Source: Haberlea rhodopensis (lineage: Eukaryota > Streptophyta > Magnoliopsida > Lamiales > Gesneriaceae). Taken from it: a stretch of 64,000 bases of DNA. Below, one piece after another: positions 20,448 through 32,296 of this stretch. The stretch is taken from positions 3,282,189 through 3,346,188 of the forward strand of contig CAJQUN010000059.1 in the NCBI GenBank assembly GCA_907163345.1, given 5' to 3'. The notes under the pieces are model-generated. The model did not search any database. It was not told where the DNA came from and saw nothing but the letters and a program-made list of their open reading frames with translations. Each line of letters begins with the position of its first letter. Position 1 is the stretch's first letter. Position numbers and translations under genes: made by a program.

Positions 20448-23416
20448 TCTCGCTTTACATCTTCAACGGTTCCATCAGCCTTTAGTTTTACGGTGTACAC
20501 CCATCTATATCCGATTGTTTTCTTTCCTTTGGGTAGAGAGACAAGTTCCCATGTGGAATTCTTTTCCAATGCTTCCATTTCTTCTTTCATTGCCTTAGTC
20601 CATTTAGGATCACTAAGGGCTTCCTGCATATTACTAGGAATAACAACACTAGATAATTGATTGGTAGCAAATGCATATGATTCAGACAAGTTTTTAGTGG
20701 AAACATAATTGTTGATAGGATATTTAACCTTGGCTTTGGGATTGGGGTCATATTGTTTTCTTGGTATACCTTTGTTCGATCTTTGAGAGTATCTTAAACT
20801 TGGATTCTCGAAAGGTACACAATATTCATCAGGAGAATGTGATATTACCTGGGAGCTACCGATTTGGATATTCTGGGTTGGCTCTTCGGTTAATGGTGTT
20901 AAAGTAGGCAACTCCATGTTGCTTGGACCTTCATTGTTATCAGTGTGTTCAGTATTGTCATGATTGTGTGGAAGCAACATTTCTTCTGGCTCAAAAAATA
21001 TTCCATCCAGTTCCATGTATGCACTGTCATCGCCCACATGTCCCTTTGTTCCTTGTAATATATCAGTATCCTCCCCCTCAAGGGAAGAAGTTGAAGCTCT
21101 TTCTGCATAGAATGGGTCAGATTCTCGGAAGGAGACATCTAAGGTGACATGTAATTTATGAGTTTGGGGATCATAACATCGATACCCTTTCTGAAAATCA
21201 GAATATCCAACAAATATACACCTTTTTGCACAAGGATCAAGCTTGGTTCGCAAAACTTTTGGAATATGGACATATACGGTACAACCAAAAACTCGAGGTT
21301 CAAGGTTTGGAATATGGGGAATGGAAAAACAAGATTGCATTTTTTGTTGAGGGGTTTGAAAGTCTAACACCCGAGAAGGTGTTCTATTGATGAGATATGT
21401 CGCAGATTTTACTGCCTCGCCCCAAAAATATCGTGGTACGTTCATCCCAAAGAGGGAAGCACGAACCACTTCTAAGATTTGTCGATTCTTCCGTTCTGCT
21501 AGACCATTTTGTTGTGGGGTATAAGTACACGAGGTATTATGCCGAATTCCATGTTGATTCAGAAAATTACCAAGAGATAAGTCCATAAATTCCTTTGCAT
21601 TATCAGTTTGCCAAACTAGAATATGCTTCTGATATTGTGTGCTAACCATATTGCAAAATTTTTGAAAAGCTGTAGTACAAACATCACTTTTGTTATGGAG
21701 TAATGATACCCAAGTCATGCGTGTACATTCATCAATAAATGTGACAAAATATCGAGCTTTAGATAAAGAAGGAATTTTTGTAGGTCCACATACGTCGGAA
21801 TGTATAACTGCAAATGGTTCAATACTCTTATTCAAACTTGGGGAATAGGAAGCACGATGACTCTTTGCCAGTTTGCAAGTATTACAATAAAAATCTGAAT
21901 CACTTAAATTCGAAAAAAGATGTGGTTGTAACTTCCTAAGATAACTAAAAGAAAGATGACCTAATCGCTGATGCCATAGCCAAATGTCTGTCTTGTTCTT
22001 TTCTTGACTGCTAGTCTGATAAGCAACACTGAATTTTTTTTCATCATTTTCTGTTAATTCCAAGTAGTAGAGTTTGCCTCGTTTAACACCATAACCAAGA
22101 GTCTTCCGGGTCAGAATATCCTGAAAAATACAGAAAGAAGGCCAAAAAGTTACAGTGCATTTGAGGTGTGAAGTAATCTGTCCAACTGATAAAAGGTTAT
22201 AAGCCAGTGATGGCATGACTAATACAGAGTTCAAAGTAAGGTTATTAGATAAGCTAACTGATCCTTGTCCAACAATAGAACACATGCTACCGTCGGCGGT
22301 GGAGACAATGGATTGAGGTGATGGATTGACAGACTTGAGTTGTGTTGAATCCTTAATCATATGATCAGATGCACCTGTATCAATTATCCAGGTATTGTTC
22401 CCAGAAATTACAGAAATACTATTTGCCTTACCCATACTACCTGAGTGAGCTACATTTGCAGTTGGTACAGATTCCTCCATGGTGGAGGCCAAATCATTAG
22501 TAGTCACCATAGCTTTTCCCGTTGCCTTTTTCCGTGGTTTTTTTGAAAAATCCCACCAATCAGGATATCCAATGATTTCGTAACATCGTTGTTTTGAGTG
22601 GCCTGATTCACCACAATGATCACACATGAAATTATTAGATTTTCCAGTTGATTGACTCTTTCGATTTTTCCCGGGGTTGGAAAAACCTTGTCGATTCTGA
22701 GTAGTTAATATCACGGAATGTTCTGAGATTGGGCGTGGTCCTCCCATGGTCTGTCTTTGTTGATGTTCTCGTCGAACATATGCATATGTTCTTTCCAGAT
22801 CAAGTTTTGGGTCCTTACGTAGGATTTCTCCCCGAACTTGATCAAATTCCGAGTCGAGTCCACTTAGGAAGATATGGACTCGGAGCCTAGCCATTGCTGA
22901 ATGTAACTGGAGTACTCCTTCAATCGTCCCTTCTTGAGAGGTTGATCGGTGATCAATCTCTTGAAAAATGTCCACAAGTTCGTTGTAATATGCTCGTAAT
23001 TGTCTACCATATTGTCTAGTAGAAAAGGACTTCTGGTTCAATTCGAAAATACGAGTTTCATCAGATCCATCATAGAAAGTTTTCGACACCGCCTCCCATA
23101 TGTCTTTTGCTGTAGGAAGCCGAATAAATCGCTGCATCAATAACGGACTCATTGAATCAATAAGCCAACTTTTCACTCGTTGGTTTTCCGTGGTCCATGA
23201 CCCAAACGAAGGGTCTTCAGGTGCAGGTTTTCGCGTCTCTCCAGTGAGATAACCCGCCTTATTGCGTGCTCCGATTCGCATCTCCATAAGTTGAGACCAT
23301 AGTGAGTAATTGGTTTCATCAAGTATAATGCTTGTGGGAAAAGCAGAATGATCTTGTGGAATGAAAATTGGCTGAGATTGTTGAGTTGTTTGAACAATAG
23401 CTTCGTGAGACTCCAT
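20384..23416 (-). CDS. Gag-Pol, first part: gag, protease, integrase, start of RT (Ale-like)
   Basis: Open frame of 1,010 residues starting 54 bp after the primer site, in the expected place. In order: a UBN2-type gag (about residues 30-240), zinc knuckle CDHCGESGHSKQRC (about 260), aspartic protease WIIDTGASDHM (about 345), and GAG-preintegrase LWHQRLGHLS with CNTCKLAKSH. The integrase core follows with VIHSDVCGP, WQTDNAKEF and TYTPQQNGLAERKN (Asp-Asp-Glu triad), then the start of reverse transcriptase. All catalytic residues I can check are present. It loses frame after EDVK near 20,455, where one base is missing; the last ~20 residues are out of frame. The rest continues at 19,101-20,447. 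Confidence 0.93.
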   Translation of the reverse strand: MESHEAIVQTTQQSQPIFIPQDHSAFPTSIILDETNYSLWSQLMEMRIGARNKAGYLTGETRKPAPEDPSFGSWTTENQRVKSWLIDSMSPLLMQRFIRLPTAKDIWEAVSKTFYDGSDETRIFELNQKSFSTRQYGRQLRAYYNELVDIFQEIDHRSTSQEGTIEGVLQLHSAMARLRVHIFLSGLDSEFDQVRGEILRKDPKLDLERTYAYVRREHQQRQTMGGPRPISEHSVILTTQNRQGFSNPGKNRKSQSTGKSNNFMCDHCGESGHSKQRCYEIIGYPDWWDFSKKPRKKATGKAMVTTNDLASTMEESVPTANVAHSGSMGKANSISVISGNNTWIIDTGASDHMIKDSTQLKSVNPSPQSIVSTADGSMCSIVGQGSVSLSNNLTLNSVLVMPSLAYNLLSVGQITSHLKCTVTFWPSFCIFQDILTRKTLGYGVKRGKLYYLELTENDEKKFSVAYQTSSQEKNKTDIWLWHQRLGHLSFSYLRKLQPHLFSNLSDSDFYCNTCKLAKSHRASYSPSLNKSIEPFAVIHSDVCGPTKIPSLSKARYFVTFIDECTRMTWVSLLHNKSDVCTTAFQKFCNMVSTQYQKHILVWQTDNAKEFMDLSLGNFLNQHGIRHNTSCTYTPQQNGLAERKNRQILEVVRASLFGMNVPRYFWGEAVKSATYLINRTPSRVLDFQTPQQKMQSCFSIPHIPNLEPRVFGCTVYVHIPKVLRTKLDPCAKRCIFVGYSDFQKGYRCYDPQTHKLHVTLDVSFRESDPFYAERASTSSLEGEDTDILQGTKGHVGDDSAYMELDGIFFEPEEMLLPHNHDNTEHTDNNEGPSNMELPTLTPLTEEPTQNIQIGSSQVISHSPDEYCVPFENPSLRYSQRSNKGIPRKQYDPNPKAKVKYPINNYVSTKNLSESYAFATNQLSSVVIPSNMQEALSDPKWTKAMKEEMEALEKNSTWELVSLPKGKKTIGYRWVYTVKLKADGTVEDVKRDWLLRVMPKNMEWTTKRPSHQ

Positions 23417-23469
23417 ATGTTCGAATGCAGAAGAAGAAAAACGATCAAGACACGGATTAATTCAAACCT

Positions 23470-23481
23470 GCTCTGATACCA
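23470..23481 (-). other. Primer-binding site (initiator Met tRNA)
   Basis: The minus strand reads TGGTATCAGAGC immediately after the LTR, complementary to the 3' end of plant initiator methionine tRNA. It primes minus-strand DNA synthesis. Confidence 0.93.
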
Positions 23482-23700
23482 TGTTGAACGATATAAACAG
23501 AGATATTTTGTGATAAACTATTTTCATGATCTTATTCCTTGTCACATGACAATATATATAGATACAAATATACTTTTGGAAATACCTATTCAAGGTAACA
23601 ATATAAAAGACTCCTATAATTATGAGATTTATTTCCTAATAGACTATCTAGTAAATAATCTATATATTTACTAGTATATACAAAGATCCTACTTTCTACA
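23482..23700 (-). repeat. 5' LTR of the Ale-like element
   Basis: 219 bp with TGTTGAAC...TTTCTACA ends on plus. In element orientation it begins TGTAGAAA and ends GTTCAACA, directly followed by the primer site. It matches the left LTR base for base by inspection. Confidence 0.95.
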
Positions 23701-25290
23701 GAATCGATTTTTGACTTAAAGTCAACCAAAACCATACCCCTGGTCGTTCTTTGGTTTTATAAACAGAAGCCAGGAATTAAATGTAGATTAATTACTGGGG
23801 AAACACAACGTACTCGTGCACAAACTGTTGTCTGTCTCAATGGATTTTTTAAATATAAATTATAATTTCTGCACCATAAATTATAGTATTTAATTCCGAC
23901 GCCATCGTAATCTTATAATGCAAACATATGGCTAGATCTAATTTTAAAAAAAAAAACAAAAAAAAAAACATCGGGGTAGATCCTGATTATCCGGGTTTTA
24001 TCGAACTTTTTATTTATTTATTATTATTTTCAAAAAATGTATGTAACTCATTTAGGCTGCATTTGGTAGATGGGATTAAGATATGATAAACAAATAAACT
24101 AATTTTTGTCTCAATGTTTAGCAAATCTATACAATCCCGAAGGCCCATGAAAAAGCAAAGAATCATTGTTATAATCTGTATTTAAAGAATAACATATGTC
24201 ATTATCCGGAATTTTACACATTCATGAATAAGCATCATGGCATATATTAAATCATGCATAAGCATACTTGCATATATTTTGAGATTTTATACGTCCATTG
24301 GAAAGTATAAAGATTGTGAATAGAATAATACATATTATTATTATAAATAAATACAAAAAAATTACAAATAAAAGGAAAGAATTGGATTCCCACAATCAAG
24401 ACCCATGCCACGTGCCTTGTATGTCATTCTTTGTGTGAAAGTGTTTGAAAGTTATTGAAATTAGGCATTGTATTCTTCTATAAGCTTGTGAATTAGATTT
24501 TATAAGCTATACTTGCTGCTCGTTTCCTTTGGTCCTACTTGAGATGGTTCAATATGATTTATATATATAATTTGAGATGATGTGCTGGTTATGCTAAAGA
24601 AAGACATACAAGATTTTTATGCTAGAGTTATTAAATGTCACTTGAAAGATTTAACTCCTATTGTTATATTTTTACGAGAAAAGGACAACATGGTTTGAAG
24701 AAATACAATTCTTCTTATTTTAGTGAATTATGATAAATGAATTAAAAAGTGTAAAAATATTGAAATCAATATTGCATAACCATTTAGGATTCTCTAGTAT
24801 GGACTTATCATATATAACATGCATATACTAAATTTGAGGTTAAACATATTATATTAAATTTGGTCATGTATTTTTAATATGTTTATAGGTCAAAATCTCG
24901 ACAAAGTGGCAGACAAAGTAAATTAAACAAAATCATCGAGATGAACAATAACTTGTGAGTATAATTTTATAACTTGGTCTTTAACTTTATGTGGGTGGAT
25001 GATTTGTGTTTCATTAATGAATGGACTTGGTGATTTATGTGTTTTTATGCTTTATGTGCTTCAAATGTGAAATATTGATTTTAAGTGATTCTATGGAGTT
25101 ATTACTCTATTGGTGGTTGTTATGATGATTTTTACATGATTATGGAATATGCATTCATAAGATATTAATGGATCCTGTTATGGACAATAATGACATTGAA
25201 CCATGTATTACAGAATAACAAGAATTACAGACTACGATCCCGCGTTCATTGAACTCATGGGATATACAGTACAGAGTGCCATAGCCATAT
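23701..25290. other. AT-rich spacer
   Basis: No gene-like open frame. There is an A-rich stretch at 23,940-23,970. ATG-rich low-complexity text continues to the tandem duplication. No transposon ends recognised. Confidence 0.45.
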
Positions 25291-27720
25291 TCGTGATCAC
25301 AATTCGTTCTTGGTGTTAGTTTGTCCATAACAGTAAAAGAAAATGACTAGACTCATGCATTTTTATGTTATGTGACTATATAACCCGTATGTGTGAATTT
25401 GTTATTAATCATGTGTTTACATGAAGTTAATTGATATGTTATTTGAATATGCTCATTGAGAATGCAATTCACCAAATGCAAATTATTTTCTTGATGTAGA
25501 TAGATTGATCATACAGAACGTTTGCTGCAAGTTTTTGAAGTATGGATCCAAGGTCAGTTGGCTGACTCTAGTCCTTCTCCCTCAACTCATCATTTGCATA
25601 TATAGTATATATTTTGGTTAGGTTGTAAGTGTAAGGAATCCAACATGCAAATACGCAGCGAAAAAAAAAAATTTGGATTCCCAACCGAAGACCTATACGG
25701 GTGTTCATATCGGGTGTAACGAATTATACCTTTGACGCGTGTTTGATGCAGAAACTTCAAAGCTGGACGTTCACGAGTCACGAGCAAAGCTATTCAACTT
25801 TGCCTCTACGGTATTCACGATCAAATCGAAAAGGGATGTTGAAGAACAAGTTGCTAGACTTGATCTTCAACATGGAAAGGAACGAACGAAAAGAGACGAA
25901 TGGAGGTGACGACTGCGCCTCACTGATCGTCTGCTAGGGTTTTGAGTTAATCACTATTAACCACATCACGTAACCTAATATGCATGTATATATATAGACA
26001 TAATATTAGGCGGCTATTTTAATGGGTTTTCGAAAAACCCTATGGCCCATATCAATATTATATCAGTCTATGTATATCCAGCATATTTAATATATACCTT
26101 TATATATATAATCGCCCCCCTTTAATTAATGTTTAGGACTCTTCCTAATAAACTTAATTCATCCAATGAATTAAACTCCCATTATCGATTTAATCTTTGT
26201 GCGACCCGTTAGGATCTTGCAACATTGGCAGTGACATAAAATCTAATTTTATGTTACAAGCAATGAACGGTATCTAGCAACACATCAAGGCTACCCAAGT
26301 TACAAGAATGTCATTGACTCGACATAACCTATGGCCTGTGATAATATTCACCATGTAACTTAATCCCTTTGTCCTTGGTGTTTAGATTAAACACGAGTCA
26401 TGGAATAGTCATACTCGTATAGTTCAATCTTTTTATTTCTTGATCCCCAAGTAGACTAGAATAAATGAATAAGCTCGATATCACATATCGACTCACTCGA
26501 GCATGGCCATGCATTTTAGACTCAATTGATCAAGGGCCCAAACACTTTTCCTGTTATATAGGAGGGACAAATCCTATCTTGATCACTCAACATTCCTCTA
26601 CATAATTCATGGTGTATCCAATGATTGTATTTATAGTTTACAATGTTACAGGTAACGTTTGACAATATCAAGATATACAACTCCTTATGTTGGGATCTCT
26701 GGTGATCTCAAGTCGTAAGGATTACATACATTATTATCACTATGAGAATTGCTTATGACATTCATATAACTATCCATGTAGCATTCTCATGGTGGGTCTG
26801 TCCAGTACATAGTTCTCTAACATGTACCCATGTGTTGATTCGATATCTCATATCCATGAACAATTCATCAATCAATACATACTAGTCTCAATGCATTATC
26901 ATTATCCTTATTCATGATAATACTTGACTATGGACAATCTTTAAGAATAATACAATAATATTCTAAAGACATTAACATATATATATATTCATATTACACA
27001 GACATTTGAATAATATATAATAATGAATTGCCTTTAATAAAATCATATTACATTGTATGCCAAAATCAATAATCTAATGAGTTGTCTTAGGGCATATCCC
27101 AACAGTAGGGGTACAACCTTGGTTATTTTTGTGGCATATATATGCCTTGTAAATTATAGTATTTTAAATATCTTAATTGGATGATATGAAATTGCAAATT
27201 TCGCTGTGATTAAATATTATGATATATGCATCATGCGTGTATTCGTGATCACGATTCGTTCTTGGTATTAGTTGGTCCATAACAGTAAAAAAAAATGACT
27301 AGACTCATGCATTTTTATGTTATGTGACTATATGACATGTATGTGTGAATTTGTTATCAATCATGTGTTTACATGAAGTTAATTGATATGTTATTTGAAT
27401 ATGCTCACTGAGAATGCAACTCACCAAATGCAAATTATTTTTTTGATGTAGATAGATTGATCATACCTAACGTTTGCTGCAAGTTTTTGAATTATGGATC
27501 CAAGTTCAGCTGGCTGACTCTAGTCCTTCTCTCTCAACTCATCATTTGCATATATTGTATATGTTTAGGTTAGGTTGTAAGGGATACAACCTTGGTTATT
27601 TTTGTGTCATATATATGTCGGTATGCCTTGTAAATTATATTATTTTAAATGTCTTAATTGGATGATATGAAATTGCAAATTTCACTGTCATTAAATATTA
27701 TGATATATACATCATGAGTA
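25291..27720 (+). repeat. Tandem duplication of about 475 bp, first copy split by a solo LTR
   Basis: Copy 1 runs from TTCGTGATCAC (about 25,291) to 25,629 and resumes at 27,105-27,242. Copy 2 runs from 27,243 to about 27,720. Both carry GACTAGACTCATGCATTTTT, TGATGTAGATAGATTGATCA and TACAACCTTGGTTATTTTTG. Copy 2 preserves the empty insertion site (TTGTAAGGGATACAACC). Copy divergence is a few percent. The unit has no coding content and its origin is unknown. Confidence 0.85.
25630..27104 (-). repeat. Solo LTR of a Ty1/copia family
   Basis: On minus it starts TGTTGGGATATGCCC and ends TTGGATTCCTTACA, 1,475 bp, flanked by GTAAG (25,625-25,629) and GTAGG (27,105-27,109), a 5-bp duplication with one mismatch. 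It is the same family, in opposite orientation, as the 5' LTR at about 49,400-50,828; long stretches match, such as the block around GGCAGTGACATAAAATC. No internal region remains, so it arose by recombination between the two LTRs. Confidence 0.88.
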
Positions 27721-27800
27721 TGTGTTATGTGTAAGAGTGTCACAACATATGTGGTCATATGCGCCTAAAATTAGAAGTCAATTTTATAGAGTTTTACCCT

Positions 27801-28022
27801 GTGATAATTTAGCTCATATGGTTTCCATCAGATTTAACTTACCCCTGTGTTTTTAATCAGTTGCAATTTACATTCAGGTGGTTTGGAAATAGACAGTACC
27901 CCATGTACTCCTGTGATAAATTAGCTCATATGGTTTCCATCAGATTTAACTTACCCCCGTGTTTTTAATCAGTTGCAATTTACATTCAGGTGGTTTGGAA
28001 ATAGACAGTACCCCATGTGGTT
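27801..28022. repeat. 112-bp tandem duplication, two copies
   Basis: The block from GTGATAATTTAGCTCATATG to CCCATGTACTCCT (27,801-27,912) repeats at 27,913-28,022 with only a few changes. Words like CCCATGTGGTTTG and CCCTGTGATAA resemble ends of plant MITEs, but no terminal inverted repeat was fixed. Confidence 0.85.
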
Positions 28023-28584
28023 TGTGAGTATATGCAATACACCGGCTCCTAACTAATGTAATTTGGTCATGACACGCCAAAACTTTCTGAGAATTATGAA
28101 GGGGTAGTGATGTATATTTTACAGACTAAAGATGTGTAAAGTGTCTATTTATAAACCAAATGAGAGTATCGTGCCCATTAACGATATCACGAGCTTGATA
28201 GTAAATTATTACTAGCTCACTCATTTATGTATACCTTTCGTGATGCATTATTATTGTGTTTACGAGGATGTGAAATGTTAGGTTTCAACTTTTGTTATAT
28301 GGGTAATTTAAAAATATCAATTCTTCATCACCATCGTCCATTAATTCGTCTCATGGAGTAAATAATACCTACTTTGAGAAGAGACTACTCCTACTCCTAC
28401 CAGTCAAAGTATCACAAGGACCTGTTCACCAATATCTTTAACCATTTGGGTCATATTTACCCTTTTTTTATTTCATAGAAATAATTTGATCCTAAAAATT
28501 TGATATTAAAATTAGGTAAATCAACAATAATATTTTGCTTTAACCAATGTTAACTCGAACTTTGAACAATTACATTTGTCTTCC

Positions 28585-29385
28585 TTGTAGAATTATTGTA
28601 TTACAATAACACACCCCCTCTAGTTTATAAATATATAAGAAAAATTACAACTGTTTCATCTGTGACTTGACATAAAAATATGATGTAAGATAGGTAGATA
28701 TTAGTGTTCAAACTAGATGGGCTAAAACGATAATTACGAAAAATACTATATTTTTCATCATAGAGAAAATGCTTGATAGACAAAGAAGTTGAATTCTTCA
28801 AATCTTACTTAAAGTTCCATTAAAAACAAAGAAAGTCATCACTTTCATCTCCAAATCTTTACTCCATCTTCCCCAACACTAAGCTACACAAATTCAATGC
28901 GTAGCTTCTTACTACGGTGTGAAAGACTGAAACTTGGCGTTGCACTGGTCTACTCCTATTCTATTCTTAAAAATTGAAATCAATTCTGGAAACAGCGTTA
29001 ATTAACCGACATCGACATTTATATCAAAACTGGGTGTTCTCTGCATTCACATGACAAATACTACACTGTAATACGCTTTCTCAACGTGGTTAGGGATTGC
29101 CTAAAATATAGATTGGGCAGCGACAAAAGAGGGATTATTGGATGCTTTGAAAATGAAGTTTGCCATTCATTTAACCTCCCTCTAAAATATGTTTAATATG
29201 ACTTTTGACCTCTGATTTGAACTATAATAGATGATCCCTGTAAAATAATTGTATTAGAATTCACATCCTCTAGTTATCAACGATGTAGGAAAAATTACAG
29301 TTATATCCCTTATGATTTGATATAAAAATACATAATATGAGAGACATACCTTATTTTTTTAAACTAGGACTAAAATAAATATTAT
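28585..29385. repeat. Diverged direct repeat pair (about 150-bp units)
   Basis: 28,600-28,740 and 29,255-29,385 share the order CCTCTAGTT, AGGAAAAATTACA, TTGA-ATAAAAATA and a TAAAA-ATAATTACGAAA-like end with many differences. Between them is AT-rich sequence without a gene. Probably two old insertions of one short repeat. Confidence 0.45.
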
Positions 29386-29422
29386 GAAACCTAGAGGGTG
29401 CTTATATATCATCTTTAATCTA

Positions 29423-29720
29423 AAGGTAAAATGCACGAAACTCCATTGCGTTATAACGAAAATGCACGAAACTCTCAAATGTTAACAAAATAGGCAAAAT
29501 AACCCTTCTATTTTCTTAAACTCTGCACGAAACTCAACGTGTTTATAATATAGACCCCTCTATTCCTTAAATACTGCAAGAAACTCCCCCGTTAAAAAAA
29601 TAGTAAAAAAAACTCTTCTATTTTCTTAAATGTTGTACGGAACCGATCTCATTTTCTTAACACATGGGAGTTTCGTGCATATTTGCTATAACATATGGGC
29701 CAAACATGCATTTTACCTTA
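29423..29720. mobile_element. MITE, about 300 bp
   Basis: The terminal inverted repeats are AAGGTAAAATGCA on the left and TGCATTTTACCTT on the right. Subterminal GAAACTCC/GGGAGTTTC is also inverted. Inside, the words CTTCTATTTTCTTAAA and GCACGAAACTC recur several times. No coding. The target duplication is ambiguous, so the superfamily is not assigned. Confidence 0.7.
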
Positions 29721-30038
29721 ATTTAATTATGTTCATTTCCATATCCGTTTATCAAATTGTTAGGATGATGGATTTGTAGTATTCAAAGTAATAACTGGTC
29801 TTCTAAGTGTCTGGTCGGATTTAAGATAAATTTTTTTTACATATTTTTACAAATTTGTATTATATTGCTAACATATTTTAAACACGTACTATTGCAGTAT
29901 AAAGACATACTACTAATTAATGGTATTTCAGAATAGCCGCTTGTAGTAATATTATACAAACTCGAAAAAAATATTTAGAAGAGTTTTTCACCACTTATAT
30001 GTAACAACTATATTTTAATTAATTTCCTGTGTAGTTAT

Positions 30039-30073
<35 letters not shown>

Positions 30074-31178
30074 AAATCCGTAGAGCCAAACGAGAGTTAG
30101 GAAGTTCTAGTCAGAAGATTAAAGCAAAAAAAAAAACGAATCACATTTTAAAAACTTTTGTAAATAAGAGCTTAATGTTGACTCAACTGATACGATAAAT
30201 GAAATTAGATAAGCGAGTGATGACTAGTTAAAAATTATGGTTCATCTCATTTTTATCAATATACCAAACGATGTGTTTTATCTATCATATGGGGGAGGGG
30301 AACTACATGGTCTCGAGCTCGAGATATATCCAAAATTAGAATACTAGGCCAAGAGACCGTTGGCAATAAATGGAAACAAGTTAAGCGTGAAAGGGTAGTA
30401 GAGACTCCAAAGACATGCAAAGTTGTCTCGTCTGAAATCCGGGATGAAACAAATTAGATCACTTTATATAACTGCATTTGGTTATTTGGGAGTCACATTT
30501 TGTTTTAATTTTACCGAAAATTTAGACAAGACGAGGGAGATTAGAAGGAAATGATTTCTTCAAAGTGGCTGATACATAAGTTTTGTTTAGAGAGAACGAA
30601 AAAATAATAATATAAAAATGAAGGGTAAAAAAATTTTAGAGATCAAATATAATTTTTTTTTAGGCAAAATGTAATTTTAGAGGAGTAAATTGTACTTTTT
30701 AGAAGGTAACCTGCAATTATTTTTACATAAAATTTTATTTTATTTTTTATTTTGCAAGAAGGGTGCTTGCGTTAAGTTGGCTCAGCCCCTTTTCCGACCC
30801 TAAATAAAAATATATTTTTCTTATCATATTTATTAAAAAAATAAATTATCTATTACGTTTTCAGTTTAATCCTATATTCAGTTTTTGGTTACAAATGTAA
30901 TCAAGTCGAGCCGAAATTTTGTATTTGTTGAAATAAAATTCTAAGCGGTTTGAGACTCGACTAGGAAAATAATTTGAATAAACATAATGTTAATAATGTT
31001 AAAGCTTTATAAATTAAAAGACTTAGCATTAACGAAATCCTATTAATTTAGTGAATATTAAATAATAGATAAATTCTTAATTCTAAATTTATAGATTAAT
31101 TACATAGATTAATTATCATAATGAAATGGATGTCTAATATCTCTTGAACTGTCCTGAAAAAATAATACAACTGCAAAG
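29721..31178. other. Spacer with microsatellite and a SINE-like piece
   Basis: Mostly AT-rich. An (AT)n run lies at 30,042-30,070. A minus-strand tRNA-like piece at about 30,300-30,365 has TGGCCTAGTATTC (box A-like) and GAGCTCGAGACC (box B-like). No gene-like open frame recognised. Confidence 0.45.
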
Positions 31179-31421
31179 ATGTTGACTGACGATCAGATAA
31201 TTGAGAGCGTCATGAGAAATGAAAAATACGATGAGATTGAATATGATAAATCTACTATAAAATTCTTTTCTCGAAAAGAAATTCTTAAAACGACAATAAT
31301 ATTGAATATATTTTTGTTGAGCTATGAGAAAATCATATCAGAAATTTTTTCTCTGTTAAAAAAATACAGAGATGAGATTCAAGGTGACATCAATTTCAAC
31401 AAGAAACAAATGACATTTTAG
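31179..31421 (+). pseudogene. Possible C-terminal remnant of a Tigger/pogo-like transposase
   Basis: Open frame of 80 residues, MLTDDQIIESVM at the start, acidic, with SRKEIL and a Lys/Gln-rich end NKKQMTF. Acidic text followed by a short helix and a terminal KKQ motif resembles the C-termini of pogo/Tigger (jerky-like) DDE transposases as I recall them. The DDE core is not seen next to it. Could be a chance frame; similarity is from memory only. Confidence 0.3.
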
Positions 31422-31963
31422 CCATTTTATGACATTATGCATTAATGATTTATTAATTTATAGAATGTATTTAATCTATATGATTTCTCGAATATATATT
31501 ATCTTACAAATATAGCGAATTAGTAACTTAACATAATATCTTCAAGTCAAGATCGAGTATAAATATTATTTAAACGATCTTATTAATTAATCGAGTATTT
31601 TTTTGAGGTTTTATTGTATTTATTTTTGCATACTCTCGTAAAAGTCCCAAATTTGAACTTTTAGCGTATATGTAAGAAAAATACTTTACTTTCTGTATAA
31701 TCAATTATTAAAATATGTTGGTTATTCGTGAAAGACGATGATACCATAATAATTTTAAAGAAGATATTGAAAAATAGAACTCGATCTTGATTTATTCCCG
31801 ATATGAAAACGAGTCTTTGAAAGTCAAAGAGTTCTTATATAAATAAAGTTACCCATATTATCACTTTAATATTAAAATACAAAATTATTTAAATAAAAAA
31901 TATAAAAACTAGCATCAATCATTTTAGACCAATTATATTAAATTAGATCATAACCCATATAAG
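31422..31963. other. AT-rich spacer before the MITE upstream of the BURP gene
   Basis: No protein-like frame or repeat with defined ends was recognised. Repeated CGAG-TATAAATATT-type text may be decayed repeat. Confidence 0.4.
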
Positions 31964-32283
31964 TAGGTGTTTGCAATTGCTTATGAAAAATGCTTATCTG
32001 CTTTTCAGATAAAAAACAGTTTTTATGTGTTTTATTTGTTTGCTTCTGTTATTGCTTCTTTAAAAATAAGCAGAAAAAAGCAGAAGCAGAGAAGCAGGTC
32101 ATGACATGCTTTTGACTGCTTTAATTTGTTTTGTGGTAATTTTGTAATTAATTTAAGTTTATTAAACTGTTTTTTTATTTAAAAATAACAAGCACTCAAT
32201 GCTTTTGCCTAAAATCAATTTTTTTCAACTTTAAGCAAAAGCAACATAGAAGTGCTTTGAATAAGCAATCGCAAACACACCTA
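31964..32283. mobile_element. MITE (320 bp) in the BURP gene promoter
   Basis: Ends are TAGGTGTTTGCAATTGCTTA and, inverted, TAAGCAATCGCAAACACACC plus TA. Inside are many AAGCAGAAGC and GCTTTT words. A clear target duplication was not found. A related, diverged copy is at about 49,000-49,316. The right end lies 13 bp before the TATA box of the downstream gene. Confidence 0.7.
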
Positions 32284-32296
32284 AGTATGCCCGCAG

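Larger units (their letters stand above)
18875..23700 (-). mobile_element. Ty1/copia retrotransposon, Ale/Retrofit-like, nearly intact
   Basis: Full-length 4,826-bp element on the minus strand: two 219-bp LTRs, an initiator-Met-tRNA primer site, gag-pol and a polypurine tract. By eye I found no difference between the LTRs, which implies very recent insertion. Flanks are GAATA (18,870-18,874) and GAATC (23,701-23,705), a 5-bp duplication with one mismatch. Short LTRs, compact size and a single polyprotein fit the Ale/Retrofit lineage. The polyprotein is interrupted only by one single-base deletion near 20,455. Confidence 0.93.
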
